Of a stretch of DNA of 64,000 nucleotides, positions 23,501 through 33,917 are shown one piece after another (within the stretch, counting starts at the first letter, position 1; every line of letters begins with the position of its first letter). The position numbers and the translations under genes are program-made. The DNA is taken from contig CM051458.1 of the NCBI GenBank assembly GCA_028274465.1, forward strand, positions 54,363,253 through 54,427,252, written 5' to 3'. A model generated the notes under the pieces. It saw nothing but the letters and a program-made list of their open reading frames with translations. It did no database searches and was not told where the DNA came from. This DNA comes from Plantago ovata (taxonomy: Eukaryota; Streptophyta; Magnoliopsida; Lamiales; Plantaginaceae).

Positions 23501-24064
23501 TGGCTATGCCAACATTGCCTCCGTGTTATGGACAAAAATAACATAAAACGCATACCCGAGAAGTACATACTACAGCGCTGGACAAGAACATCTAAAGCGA
23601 GGGTATGGGACCGTGTTGTACATATCAACAGCACAAACAAGAATGCACAGGTATAATAAAATCTTCATTTCTTTTCTATCATATCATCTATATATCCCAT
23701 GATTTCACTTTAACATCCCATGATATCTCTTTGACATGCCATGATTTCAATATAACATCACATTATATGAAAACAGGAATGCATTGCATGGAGACAGTCA
23801 ATGAACAGGAGCTTCAATCAACTCATTATCAAATCAGAAGGAAAAAATGAAGCCAGAAAGATAGTAGAAGATGCATACAATCAAGCCTTGATGGGAATAA
23901 ACAATCTTATAGATTCAACACAATTCAACTACATGCCACAAGAAGAAGAGTCCGACATACCAACAGAAACTGCTGCCCCGAACACTAGTGCCAAACCAAT
24001 TGTTCTAAACTCCACACAATGTGCTACAAAAGGGAGGAAAAAACAAAGGCAAAGACATTTCTAG
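20553..24064 (+). CDS. FAR1/MULE-type transposase
   Basis: Six coding exons with GT-AG borders: 20553-20631, 21303-21636, 21746-22415, 22720-23192, 23288-23650, 23777-24064, about 735 residues, the usual size for FAR1-related proteins. The N-terminal FAR1 zinc-binding domain shows FLCSREGK, GRCDCKAMMR and the HKIGHNHEL histidines. The MULE transposase core has the acidic motifs FDTTFRTNKYG and FTDQDSAIAKA, followed by RHRLCLWHL. The SWIM zinc finger reads CKCRHFEEVGWLCQHC in exon 5. The C-terminus is basic. One base appears to be missing near 22940 in exon 4, between the LYS and KEKWSPAL segments; otherwise the frame is open. In life it would bind the inverted repeats and cut and paste the element. 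All five introns between coding exons carry the CCCATGAT motif. Confidence 0.9.
20637..21290 (+). repeat. Oriented CCCATGATATCA motif array, transposase intron 1
   Basis: About twenty copies of CCCATGA followed by TATTAAG, AATCAAT, TTTCAAC or similar, spaced at roughly 20-35 bp. They are partly grouped into higher-order units of about 120 bp separated by an ACATGCACACAT word. All copies have the CCC on the left of the plus strand. The array fills the intron between exons 1 and 2. Confidence 0.95.
22440..22715 (+). repeat. CCCATGAT motif array, transposase intron 3
   Basis: Around seven copies (such as TCCCATGATATC and CCCCATGATTT), with poly-A and TACATCATATGAA words between them. Smaller groups of the same motif and polarity fill the intron at 21660-21735 (three copies), that at 23205-23275 (three copies) and that at 23690-23765 (four copies). 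Confidence 0.9.
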
Positions 24065-25035
24065 AAAGACAACAGAACAAGAAAAGAGCAATGGAAGAAA
24101 AGACACACTTTGAAGTACCGCCGGACAAACACTTGATATGATTTATAGCAAGAACTATGTAATTCTTCCTATAACGACTCATCTTATTTTATTTTACAAA
24201 TTATATACATTAATCCTATGTTATGTTTTCTCAGACATATATCTTATATATATATATATTAACATTGTTTTGTTGCAAGTCATACTCATACATGCCTTAT
24301 TCTTATACCACATGAAGTTAGACAAAAATACCCCAAGATTTCACTTAAACATCCCATGATTTTCCTTTATCATAACAACAACTCAAAACAACAGGCAGGA
24401 AAGAAATTACTAAAATGTTTACCACAATATCAACTACATATGCCATGATTTCACTTCATACATCCCATGATTTCGCTTTCACATCCCATGATTTCACTTC
24501 ATACATCCCATGATTTCGCTTTCACATCCCATGATTTTACTAAAACATCCCATGATTTTACTATAACACCAATGATATGAAATCACCTATCTTACTTAAC
24601 AAGGATGTTTTCCTTCATCTATGTATACAAAGATTTAACATTAACTTCCAATGATTTCATTTTAAACATCCCATGATTTCACTTTCAAGTCCCATGAATT
24701 TACTATAACATCCCATGATTTTTTCTATGACATCCCATGATTTTACTATGACATGCCATGATTTCACTTTCAAGTCCCATGATTTTACTAACATGCCATG
24801 ATTATACTATGACGTCCAATGATTTCACTTTAATATCCCATCATTTAACTTAAAAATCCCATGAAATCAAAAAACATGAAAAACAGGACAAAAATATAAC
24901 TTGATCATATCACCGAATATACCATGATCCAAAAGCAGAAAAAACTACATGATCTAATATCCCGTAAAAGGTATAAAGTATCCAATGATTTAAGTAACAA
25001 ACTATACCATGTCTTTAACTAGAAAAAGAAACCTA
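24065..25035 (+). repeat. Spacer between the two MULE genes, packed with CCCATGAT motifs
   Basis: The first 230 bp downstream of the transposase stop are AT-rich and plain. From about 24330 to 25015 there are some 20-25 motif copies, here mostly of the form ACATCCCATGATTTCACTTT, with a spacing near 21 bp at 24430-24570. The polarity is the same as in the transposase introns. The array lies where the two convergent genes would both end, so it may overlap both 3' UTRs. Confidence 0.9.
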
Positions 25036-28000
25036 TCATACTATTTTAGGATCTTGTTGGATTGTATCAACTTTAGGATCACCATCAACCAAGGAAGCTG
25101 CAATAGCATCAGTAATCTCTTTTTTTTCACGTTCAACTTCAGCTTTCCTTTGCTCTTCAAGTACCTTTCTCTTCTCCATTTCCTCCTTCTCATGTTTATC
25201 AGTAACTTTCTTATATTGAATCCTCAGAAGAGTATGTAGAGACCTTGGATTGTGATTTACATTGTCACTGATTCTTGCTTTGTTATTAATAAAAGCAGCA
25301 ACTTTCTCCTTCAGTGATGGAAGCGCCGAGTTTAATTTCGACAAAGCCAGCGTTGCAAGAATTTCAGCCCTAAGCACCTCTCTCGACGAAACCTAAATTA
25401 AAAAATACAGTTAGTAAAACTACATAACATATACACAACATATATATCCAGAAAACAAGAACAGTCCATTGAAAAAAAATATATGAAAACAAGAACAGTA
25501 CCTTGTAAAAGCGCGGGAAATCAAAAAGCCTTCCATAAAACAACTCCATGTGCTTCATAAGATAAACACCACAGTCCTCGGTATCTTTTTCAGTCTTAAT
25601 CCAATGAAAAGGAATCTTCTCCAATGTAAAATCCCTAATATCTCCATCACGACGCAAAGAATTTTCAACAAGGCACTCTGTGAAAACTTCCTTCTACAAA
25701 AAGAGAAAAAAAGGCAACAAAAAAAATGAACTGTAACATAAACTATATGCTATGATATAATCAATTTGCCATGATACAAAAATAACTTACCAACACAATG
25801 TAAAAACTTTCAACGGCCAATGGATCAGTATTCCTATTATCAAGATACTGCACTCTCTTCAATTCCATATTCACCACATAGCAAGTGTAATGATCCCCAG
25901 CTATCAACGGGAAAAAGAACTACAGAAAAAGCAAATATACCATGATATCAACAATATATCCCATGATATTGGATACATATCCCATGATCTCAACAGTAAG
26001 ATCTGAAACACAAAAAAAACTAATATACCACATGTTTTCACTAAAATACCCAATGATATCACACAATATACCCCCATGATTTCACTAATGTACCACATCA
26101 TATCAGACAATATACTCCATAATTTCACTAATATACCCCATGATATAGACAATATACCCCATGATTTAACTAATATACCCCATCATATCAGACAATATAT
26201 ATCAGGATCTCAAAAATTAAAAAACATAACTTAATAAAAAAAAACATAGCAACTTACCAGTTTTACACTTCTAATATCAACATCTCCTGGCCCAAGAACA
26301 CTTCTGAAGGAGTAGAACATCATTTCCAACATCTGGAACAAATATTTGTCCTTAAACTTAACACTGTTATCACTAAGCTCCTTTTGAAGTCTTTCTTTTT
26401 CATCTTCATCAAACGCATGAGCCAACTTCCTCCATGGATGCTAAAAAAACAGATTAACTACGATTAATAATTGATTGACAAACATCAAACCGCAAGAAGA
26501 AAAAAAAAAAAAAAAAGCAGTCAGACACATACAGAAATATGGATTGATAACCACATTCGGTGCATCCCTGGCTTAGGACGGAGGATAAGCTCGGTAAAAT
26601 TTAAATTTCGGATCCAGCAATCAATAACTCTTGTGCAAATCCTCTTCTTAGGACACAACGTCCTAATGCTATCTCCATACATGAAATAGCTTAATCCCAT
26701 ATCAACAAACTTTCCCTTGATCCTACATTAAAGTTATATCCCATGATATCAGCTAAAACATCCCATGATATAATGTAGAACACAGAAACAGAAAATAAAA
26801 AAATAAAAAAAATACCTGCTATCCTCAGTTATGAAGAACAAATAGTCAGCCACTTCTTTTCTGTAAGATCTCATATCATTTACGCCCTTTATATACTTCT
26901 TAATCACCCTCATAACGGCAGACCCCAACACAAGAGAATCATCAAACTCACCACAATCATCAAACATCCAAGTTCATGAAAAGAATAGTTGGGGAACCTA
27001 TCAATGAACAATGCCCGAACCTCTAAATCCACCTCAATCCCTTGAATATCCTTCTTACTAGTATGTAGAAGCAAAACTTCATCGTCCATGAGCTTCTGAC
27101 TATCATCAGATCCATGATCCTCATCAACTTCCTTACCTGAAGATCCAATCATAGGATTCTCTACAACAACAACAGCCATATCAACCTTAGAACATCCATG
27201 CTCCTCCATATCAACTTCCTTCTCCACATTTTTCACTGCATCAGCAACAACTTCCTCATCCACAACAAATTTCTTCTCCACATTTTTCACTGTATCAGCA
27301 ACAACTTCCTCCTCCACATCAACTTCCTTCTCCCCCTTGTTCACTGCATCACCAACAACTTCCTCCTCCACATCAACTTTCTTCTCCCCCTTGTTCACTG
27401 AATTACCACCAAGCTCCTCCAAAACAACTTCTTTCTCGCCCTTCTTAACTGCATCACCACCAAGCTCATTCATATCAAGAACAACAATCTGCTGATCACC
27501 CCCAGTCACCAAAGTCCCATCACCCTCAACAATTTCTTCCGTATTCTGATCACTATCCTCATGCATCCCACCCTGCATCTTAACCTCTAGCTCAACATTT
27601 CTAGCTATAGAAGAAACATCAATGTTCTTCAGCTTCTCAGGATACAACACATCATCTAATAATTCAAATTCCTTCTCCATACCACTGGTTCCTTCATTAT
27701 TATCAACCTGAGTCGGACTCTCATTCAAATTGGCAGGAACAAATGAATCACTAGGTGAATCATGCTGAGATGCTCTAATCGACTCCCCAATCCTCGACTT
27801 CAATTCAACACAAACATTGTCAACAAATGAATGAAGCATAGGATCATCATAAAACCTTTGAGTAAACCAACTCTGCGATGGTTCTAGTACATCATCCAAT
27901 TCCTGACCACCAGAACCACACTTCTGCATCCTTTCAAGATGAGCACGCGAAGCATTCTCAATATCATTCATGAAAATTTTCCATGACTCTTCAGCAGTCT

Positions 28001-30382
28001 ATAAAAAAGCCAAAATAAGCAAACCAGTGAGAAAACAATAGGTATGTAAAGAAGGAAAAAAAAAATGAAATCAACTATATACCCCATGATATCAACAATA
28101 TACCCCATGATATCAACTATATACCCCATAATATCAACCATATACACCATGAAATCCTATACACATGCAGTAACTTCAAATTCTGACATAATAAAAACTT
28201 CAACAATATACACCATGATATCACCAATATACCCCATAATATCAACCATATACCCCATGATATCAACTATATACCCCATAATATCACCTACATACCCCAT
28301 GAAATTCTATACACATGCAGTAACTTCAATTTCTGACATAACAAAAAATTCAACAATATACCCCAATGATATCAACTATATACCCCATAATATCAACTAT
28401 ACACATCATCATATCATATACATGCAGTAACTACAAAATTCTCTGATAATAAAAAACTTCCATAAAAACAAAGTTATATCCCATGATATGACACAAACAT
28501 CCAAATAAAACATGTACACACAACTAACAGAAAAATAATAAAAAAAAAAAAAAAAACATACCATAACAGAAGATTCGTCTCTAGCCTTCTTCGGAACATA
28601 ATACACAGCACCTTGACCAGGAAGTCTCTTTGTAAGAGGATAGCTGGTATCACGCAATAATTTACCAAAACCTCCATTCTTCTTCTCATACTCGATCCTC
28701 TCCGATATCAGACCATCATTCCAGTGCTGAATCAAAGGGAGATCACGACCTTGAACCCGTTGTCTCACACTAAACCTCTCCAAGTAACAACCAATAAGAA
28801 CCCAGAGGCATCCACTCATAGCATTAAACTCCGAAGTTTTAAAACTCCTAACTGCAGAACCGAGCCTGTCAAGAACAAAACTACACCAGTCATATGTCTT
28901 GATCTTCTTAACGTTCTCAACAGCTCGCAACAGCTTCTGATCAACAACAGCAACAGGCAAAGGTGCCAAGAACACCCCACAAACATACAACACAAAGAGC
29001 TTCTTGAACTCATCCCCCGCCTCCTTTAACTCAACCAACCGATCAGCAACTGTAGACAAACGAACCTCACCAGATTTGGTTTTATGTTCAGTTGCCCACG
29101 TCCAACTGTCAATAATCTCCTTCCTATACCTCCCTTTATCACTATACTTTTTATCCAAAGGCACCTCAACACCAGGATTGCGAGGGATCATAAACAGATC
29201 GTAAACATCATCACCGGTTATAGGAAACCTATCATCACCAACCACCATATAATAATTTTCAAACTCGAACCTCTCCACCAACCAAGGAGTAAACTTCCTA
29301 GGCAGATAATGTACAATAACATGCTGCAAACCACCAAAACCTATATCCATTACAGCATCCAATTGTGCTGTGTTAAATTTTCCAAACAAGTCCAACACCT
29401 TCTCAGCCTGACAATAAGCCTCCATCCTCTTATGTCTTACGCTACCATCAGGCAGAGTAACACAAATCAGGTAAGACTTCTGCTTCTCCGACAACTTATC
29501 AAATTCAGCAGCAGTAAAACTTTTCCCCTCCTTACGCCGCTTTTTCTTATCTCCCTGAAAATCTACAACACAAAAAAAACATATGAAAACCCCATGATGT
29601 TACCAATATATGCCATGATGTTCACAATAAACCCCATGATCATATTTCTATTAATATCAAATACACACAGAATTTACACTAAAAAATGTCATAATATCTA
29701 CAAAAGACCCCATGATATCATCAAAAGACCCCATGATATCCAAAAAAGAAAAGGATACAATTCACAGAATCAAACACACACCCCATGATGTGACTAATAT
29801 ATCCCATGATATTCACAAATAAACCCCATGATCTTCAAAAAAATGCATAGACTTACCAGAATCAGACTGACTAGGTTGCTTCCTTTTATTAGTCTTCTTC
29901 AAAGCATCAGTAGAACTGGACCCTGGCTTAAAAGAAATAGCCGAAACAGCTCTAGTCCGGCGCATATCAACAACCATCTCTAATGATAAAACAGAAAACA
30001 ACACCAAATCAAAGTAAACCCCATGATCATATTTCTATTAATATGAAATACACACAAAAAATACACTGAATATGCCATAATATTTCAAATAAACCACATG
30101 ATATAATCAAAAGACCCCATGATATCACATAAACTTCCCATGATATGACACAAACTTCAAATGATATCAAAAAGAGAAAAAAATCTATTCAAATACATAA
30201 CAAAACAGAACACAAATACCTTTTAATGAGTCAGGAGATGTCTTCTTTCTCTTGTAAACTACACCACCACTTGGACTTTCATTATTCTTCGCACCAGAAG
30301 GAGCTCGCGTCCTTGTGCTTGGTTTATTCATAGCAGCAGCAGCAGATGTAGTAGATCGCGTCTTCCTTTTATCACCATCCAT
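25036..30382 (-). CDS. MULE-borne gene with Ulp1/C48 peptidase-like domain
   Basis: Nine exons with GT-AG borders, from the ATG at 30382: 30382-30220, 29979-29857, 29562-28562, 27998-26816, 26724-26533, 26440-26258, 25919-25791, 25693-25502, 25392-25036. The N-terminus is basic (KRKTRSTTS, KKTNKRK). Exon 3 holds a globular domain (LLQHVIVHYLPRKF-type region to ERIEYEKKNGGFG) like the DUF1985-type domain of plant Ulp-bearing transposons. Exon 4 is acidic with tandem repeats. Exons 7-8 carry the C48 core: His in GDHYTCYVVN, Asn/Asp in YLDNRN, Cys in EDCGVYLMKHM. The last exon is a charged helix. One apparent frame break lies near 26966 in exon 4. Known members of this class are thought to be SUMO-protease-like; activity here is inference. 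Confidence 0.8.
25925..26225 (+). repeat. CCCATGAT motif array in a Ulp-gene intron
   Basis: About ten copies such as ATATCCCATGATATTGG and TATACCCCATGATATAG in the intron between exons 6 and 7 of the minus-strand gene. The CCC still lies on the left of the plus strand, so relative to this gene the motif is antisense. Two further copies lie at 26735-26770. Confidence 0.92.
27195..27475 (-). repeat. Coding tandem repeats in the Ulp-gene acidic region
   Basis: Four to five units of about 60-69 bp encode variants of DAVNKGEKEVDVEEEVV. The first units have KGEKEVV and the later ones KNVEKEVDM. The unit length is a multiple of three, so the frame is kept. Likely a flexible acidic linker between the exon 3 domain and the peptidase domain. 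Confidence 0.85.
28060..28500 (+). repeat. CCCCATGATATCAAC motif array in the largest Ulp-gene intron
   Basis: About 15 copies of TATACCCCATGATATCAAC or TACCCCATAATATCAAC, 21 bp apart in the tightest part, in the intron between exons 3 and 4. The array shows a second-order repeat of about 150 bp marked by ACACATGCAGTAACTTCAA at about 28152, 28311 and 28422. Polarity is as elsewhere in the element. Confidence 0.95.
29585..30170 (+). repeat. CCCCATGAT motif groups in the first two Ulp-gene introns
   Basis: Two groups: 29585-29835 (about eight copies) and 30018-30170 (about five copies). Many are of the type AAGACCCCATGATATCA, lying either side of exon 2. Same plus-strand polarity. The exon between them has no copy. 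Confidence 0.9.
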
Positions 30383-30939
30383 ATCTAATACAAACAAAGC
30401 AAAAAAAGGAACAAAGCACCATGAAAACCATCCAGAAAAGAAAAAAATGACATAAAAACGTCAATGCAGCACAATACCTTCAATGAAGCACAACAACAAA
30501 CAACAAAAACCACAACGTATAAGCAAAAAACAAACAGAAACCACCATGCATAAGCAAAAACAAAACAAACAGAAACCACCATGTATAAGCAAAATTCGAA
30601 CAATTGAGTTACAAAAAACAAAATAAAACTACTACTGAACATCACACACATAAACGAGCATAAAACAAACACAATACTACTACAAAATCACAGAAAAATA
30701 AAAAAAACCACATCCAGAAAACCAAAACGACCTAAAACTTCAATGGAGAACAATACCTTGAACTGAGCACAAAATCGAACTTAAAATACACCAAACAACC
30801 GTCGATGAAGATGAAAACCGCTTCAAAACCGTCAATCGAACGCAAAAACGCTTGAAAAAACCCTAGAGAGAGAGATCGAACTGAGAGGAGAAAAAAAAGA
30901 AAAGAGAAAGAAGTCGTGTATATCGGTTAATGTCTGCTA
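30383..30939 (-). promoter_or_regulatory. Upstream region of the Ulp-like gene
   Basis: Between the ATG and the right inverted repeat the sequence is A-rich on the plus strand, with loose repeats of AAACAAACAGAAACCACCATG (about 30530-30590). It ends in a GAGAGAGAGATCG stretch near 30866. The GA stretch mirrors the one in the transposase leader, so both genes seem to have GA-rich leader exons next to the terminal repeats. No motif copies of the CCCATGAT type were seen here. Confidence 0.45.
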
Positions 30940-31063
30940 ACCCGAATAAGTAACCGGGTCATAAATCCGGATCCGCGTTTTTTAAATGGGTAGCGAGATT
31001 TTAGTTGGTAAATTGCAAAAAGGTCCCGTCTATATTAAAGACCGTCTTTCCTGAGAATTTGTG
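30940..31063. repeat. MULE right terminal inverted repeat
   Basis: Inverted counterpart of the left end: GTCTATATTAAAGACCGTCTT, TTTTTTAAATGGGTAGC and CCCGAATAAGTAACCGGGTC are seen in the expected reversed order. The outer boundary was set by the AAATATTA repeat that follows; a few bases either way remain possible. Confidence 0.65.
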
Positions 31064-31071
31064 AAATATTA

Positions 31072-31265
31072 ATGTAGGTAGAAGAAAAAATACTTCAATT
31101 TGCTGTTGTATTTGTACTCTCTAATTGGCCGTTATTTTTCATTTTCCAAAAACAATTTTTCTTCTTTAAACTGTACGAGATCGTCTCATTAAGACTCCAA
31201 AAACAATGTCAGTACAAAAGTCCGACACAAGTTGTCCGGGCCACCCAAGTTCAACAAAGTAAACT
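31072..31265. other. Short spacer without recognised content
   Basis: AT-rich sequence between the MULE flank and a LINE tail. It contains CGAGATCGTCTCATTAAGAC, reminiscent of the MULE inverted-repeat words, but no second end was found. Confidence 0.3.
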
Positions 31266-31820
31266 CAGAGTTAAAGCAAATAAAACATCAAGTCTAACCA
31301 AATATTAAAGCATAAACTGGATCTTTCAATTTAGGATATAGGTTGCTTCGCTTGATAACCGTTTGAATGGCAATGGCGCTAATCTGAGCCGTATCGATCG
31401 GTTTGCCTTGAAAAATAAAGGCGTTTCGTGCACTCGAGATACCATATGTAACCTCAGCAACAAGCCCTTTGAGAAGCTGTAATTTCCAGCCTTCCCCCTC
31501 ACTCTCTGCACCAGTCCCGCCACGCCATTGTCCCAGTTGTTCCAGCTGATATCTGACCGGCACCAGCTAGCCACAACGCGTAAAATAGGACCAGTTTCTG
31601 CACAGTCGAAGAACAGGTGCTCCACAGACTCTGGCTGGCCACAGAAGCAGCATTTTCCATCGGTCTCAATGCCAAAAAACTGCAAACGGTCCTTGGTCGC
31701 CAATCGCTTGTGTAGGCAGAGCCAAAGGATGAACACAGATCTTGGTCGGGCCATGTTCTTAAGAACAAGGTCTTTCCCTGGGATTTTTTCCTTCAATCCA
31801 CGCAGCCCCCGCATAAAAAA
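31266..31820 (-). mobile_element. LINE 3' remnant with zinc-binding RT tail
   Basis: The minus strand reads PRSVFILWLCLHKRLATKDRLQ, then CCFCGQPESVEHLFFDC. This is the zinc-binding domain (zf-RVT, C-X2-C ... H-X4-C) at the end of plant L1-type reverse transcriptases. A second frame continues with VAEVTYGISSARNAFIF and AIQTVIKRSN, so there is a frameshift near 31500. The RT core is absent and the 5' end truncated, usual for LINEs. No poly-A tail was recognised. Confidence 0.75.
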
Positions 31821-32195
31821 AAATTCACCTCAAACCTGCCACGTGCTATGCAATCATTCCATTCATTCAATCCACATACCTGGTCCCGGAATTTCACATA
31901 ATTACAACTATAGTTATAATTAGTTAATGACCATAGAAAATTCGACAAGAACATAGAGGGCAAAAGATAATTCAGTTACGTTAATACTTATTAAAAAGTA
32001 TGTAGTAGTTTGCAATTTAAAATATAGTCGTGATTTACTAATATGATTATTATACACAAATAGAGACTAGTGTATATGTCAGTATAATTTTAATTATTTG
32101 GAAAAAATAAAGTATTATAAGACAATATGGACCAATTTAGTGCTATGAGACAGACAAGTTTGGGGGGAGAGGGATAGAGGAGGAAGTTATCAGAG
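31821..32195. other. AT-rich spacer, nothing recognised
   Basis: No open frame of note, no clear repeat ends. A GGGGGGAGAGGG stretch lies near 32162. Confidence 0.3.
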
Positions 32196-32357
32196 GCACT
32201 AAAAAAACTAATTGTATAGTGACGTAATGTTTTGTCGTATACAAGACCGATTCATCACTGGATTATTTAGCGACGGATAATCCATATCTAAAACACGGTT
32301 CGCTAAATCTTAGCAAAGGATTTGGCGGCGGCTAAAGCGTTGACTATGTTGGTCCCC
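32196..32357 (+). mobile_element. Possible CACTA-type transposon end
   Basis: It begins GGCACTAAAAAAACTAATTG and then shows TTTAGCGACGGATAATCC and CGCTAAATCTTAGC, the kind of subterminal words (TAGCGACGG and its inverse) found in many plant CACTA elements. The other end with TAGTG and a 3-bp duplication was not found, so this is a fragment at best. Confidence 0.35.
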
Positions 32358-32409
32358 TTAGAGCACTAGCAACGGTTGACTCCAAACTTGGGGCTTTTTT
32401 GGGGCTTAA

Positions 32410-32926
32410 TGTCACGGGATGAAACTTGAACAACCGAAAGAACTCGTACCCGTGCGGGGCTTGACTAGGTCGCCTCGAGCCTAGCAAGCCAACCTTGCCC
32501 AAAAGTTTAACTGTGTGTGCTAACTGCTAAGTGAACTTGAAAGAGCACAACAAAGCAAGGCAACGATCTTGCCAAAAAAGCTTCTTGTATTACCACAATA
32601 CTCAAACTTCTCACTTGGACTTTTCCTATCCACAATTGCTCTCACTTCTCTTGGTTGAGTTCAAAAATGAACTCCCTACCCCTATTTATACAACTCATGG
32701 AAGGATTCTAGATCCTTCCATATTATTCCTACACCTACATAGTTCTAGAGTATTCTACTCAACTATGTACAATGGAGAGTTTCCTACTACATTCTAGATT
32801 GTTCCATTTGCATAATAGTCCCTAACTTCTCTAGAATTGTAGTCTTGCCCCAAGCCTACTAGATCCTTCCCGTGAACCACCAACAGCTTGCGCGGCAAAA
32901 ACTCCCTGAAACGTACGGACATCACA
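32410..32926 (-). mobile_element. 3' LTR of the TR-GAG element
   Basis: Bounded on the plus strand by TGTCACGGGATGAAAC and GACATCACA. In the minus orientation of the element this is the downstream LTR. It contains CTATTTATA near 32684-32692 in the same place as in the other copy. Confidence 0.88.
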
Positions 32927-33329
32927 TTCTCCCCCACCAAAGTTGGCAACGTCCTGAGTGCCATCGCAACTTGATCCCGGGTTGTGACTCGCCCTTGTGC
33001 GCCCAAGTCCCTTGTGTCGCCACGACTCAAGTTCCCTTGGTTGCTCGTGTTCTTGCTCTTTGACTTTGTCCGCTTGCGCCTCGGCTTATTTCTTTGGACA
33101 AAGCCCCCTCGTTCCTTGGTGTTATGTTCCAAGAGCTCGACCCCATCATTTGGACACCCCTGCCCCATATTGATGGTCTCGCTCGGAAGCCCCTCGATCA
33201 CCTTGCCTTGTGACCTGTTCTTAACTCCTTTGAGCTCGTCCATGATCCTCGACACTCCCTTGTCCCTGATCCCAGGCCTTCTCGTTCCCCTCGGAGTCTT
33301 GACACGTCCCTTGTCACCAAGCCCCGGTA

Positions 33330-33790
33330 TCACCTCGATCCATGCCGCGGACAATATGCGTCCTCCTTGGCTTCCCGTCGCGCCTTGATGTCGCATGGTT
33401 TGTCCGTTCCCAACAAGTAGATTGAGTTAGAGTATGGTGCTATGCAAGCACGTACCTCGTCGACCCACTCCAACCCGAGTACCGCATCATAGTCATCCAT
33501 GGGCGCCACCGTGTAGGTTACCGGCCCCTTCCAGACGCCTACCTTGGTCCTCGCTTGCCTTGCCTCCTTGTTTACAAGCTTGGCAACCCCATATGCCGGC
33601 CTCAAGATTGCCCCTCGAGTCACGGTAGTGTTAAGCCCCAACATATCCACTACCTACTCTCGAACAAAGTTATGAGTCGCGCCCGTGTCCACAAGTGCCT
33701 TGACCTTGTGCCCATCGATCATGGCATCTACAAACAACGACGTCCCCCATTTTGGCTTCAAAGGCTCCACCCGAGCCGCATTGAGTAGCT
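33330..33790 (-). mobile_element. Protease region of the TR-GAG element
   Basis: The minus strand shows a GHKVKALVDTGATHNFV-like stretch (about 33665-33720, aspartic protease motif DTGA), then GVWKGPVTYTVAPMDDYDAVLGLEWV, the flap and C-terminal part of Ty3/gypsy proteases. Below it a charged, low-complexity coding region extends to about 32930. Part of a fossil. Confidence 0.7.
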
Positions 33791-33917
33791 AAAGTTGCAT
33801 CGACCCAATCGATGTTTCCTCGCCCTCGGCCTCCTCTTCCTTGTCATGCGTCATGGCAACGACTATTCTTAACCTTTTGCATCACTGGGCATTTGTTTGC
33901 TAAATGATCCGTCCCGG

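Larger units (their letters stand above)
19659..31063. mobile_element. 11.4-kb Mutator-like element with transposase and Ulp-like gene
   Basis: Both flanks carry AAATATTA (19651-19658 and 31064-31071), an 8-bp match where MULEs make 8-11 bp duplications; a ninth base would be mismatched. The ends are degenerate long inverted repeats: AGACCGTCTCTAGTATAGAC on the left against AGACGGTCTTTAATATAGAC read inwards from the right. Similarity can be followed loosely for about 120-150 bp. Inside are two convergent genes, a FAR1-type transposase (20553-24064) and a Ulp1/C48-domain gene (25036-30382), each with its 5' end near an inverted repeat. This is the layout of mudrA/mudrB. Ulp-bearing MULEs (Kaonashi type) are known in plants. 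Large introns and the central spacer carry an oriented short motif. Confidence 0.85.

Noticed and set aside
20637-30170. CRISPR-like array of short spaced repeats
   Set aside because: The repeat units vary, the spacers are themselves repetitive, and the arrays lie in introns of eukaryotic transposon genes. Not a CRISPR array.
25036-30382. Host SUMO protease gene
   Set aside because: It lies within the MULE ends, shares the motif arrays with the transposase gene and has the domain order of transposon-borne Ulp-like genes, so it was assigned to the element.
31326-31814. Host gene with a zinc-binding domain
   Set aside because: The CX2C...HX4C pattern with ILWLCLHKRLATKDRL is the zf-RVT tail of plant LINEs, so it was assigned to a LINE remnant.
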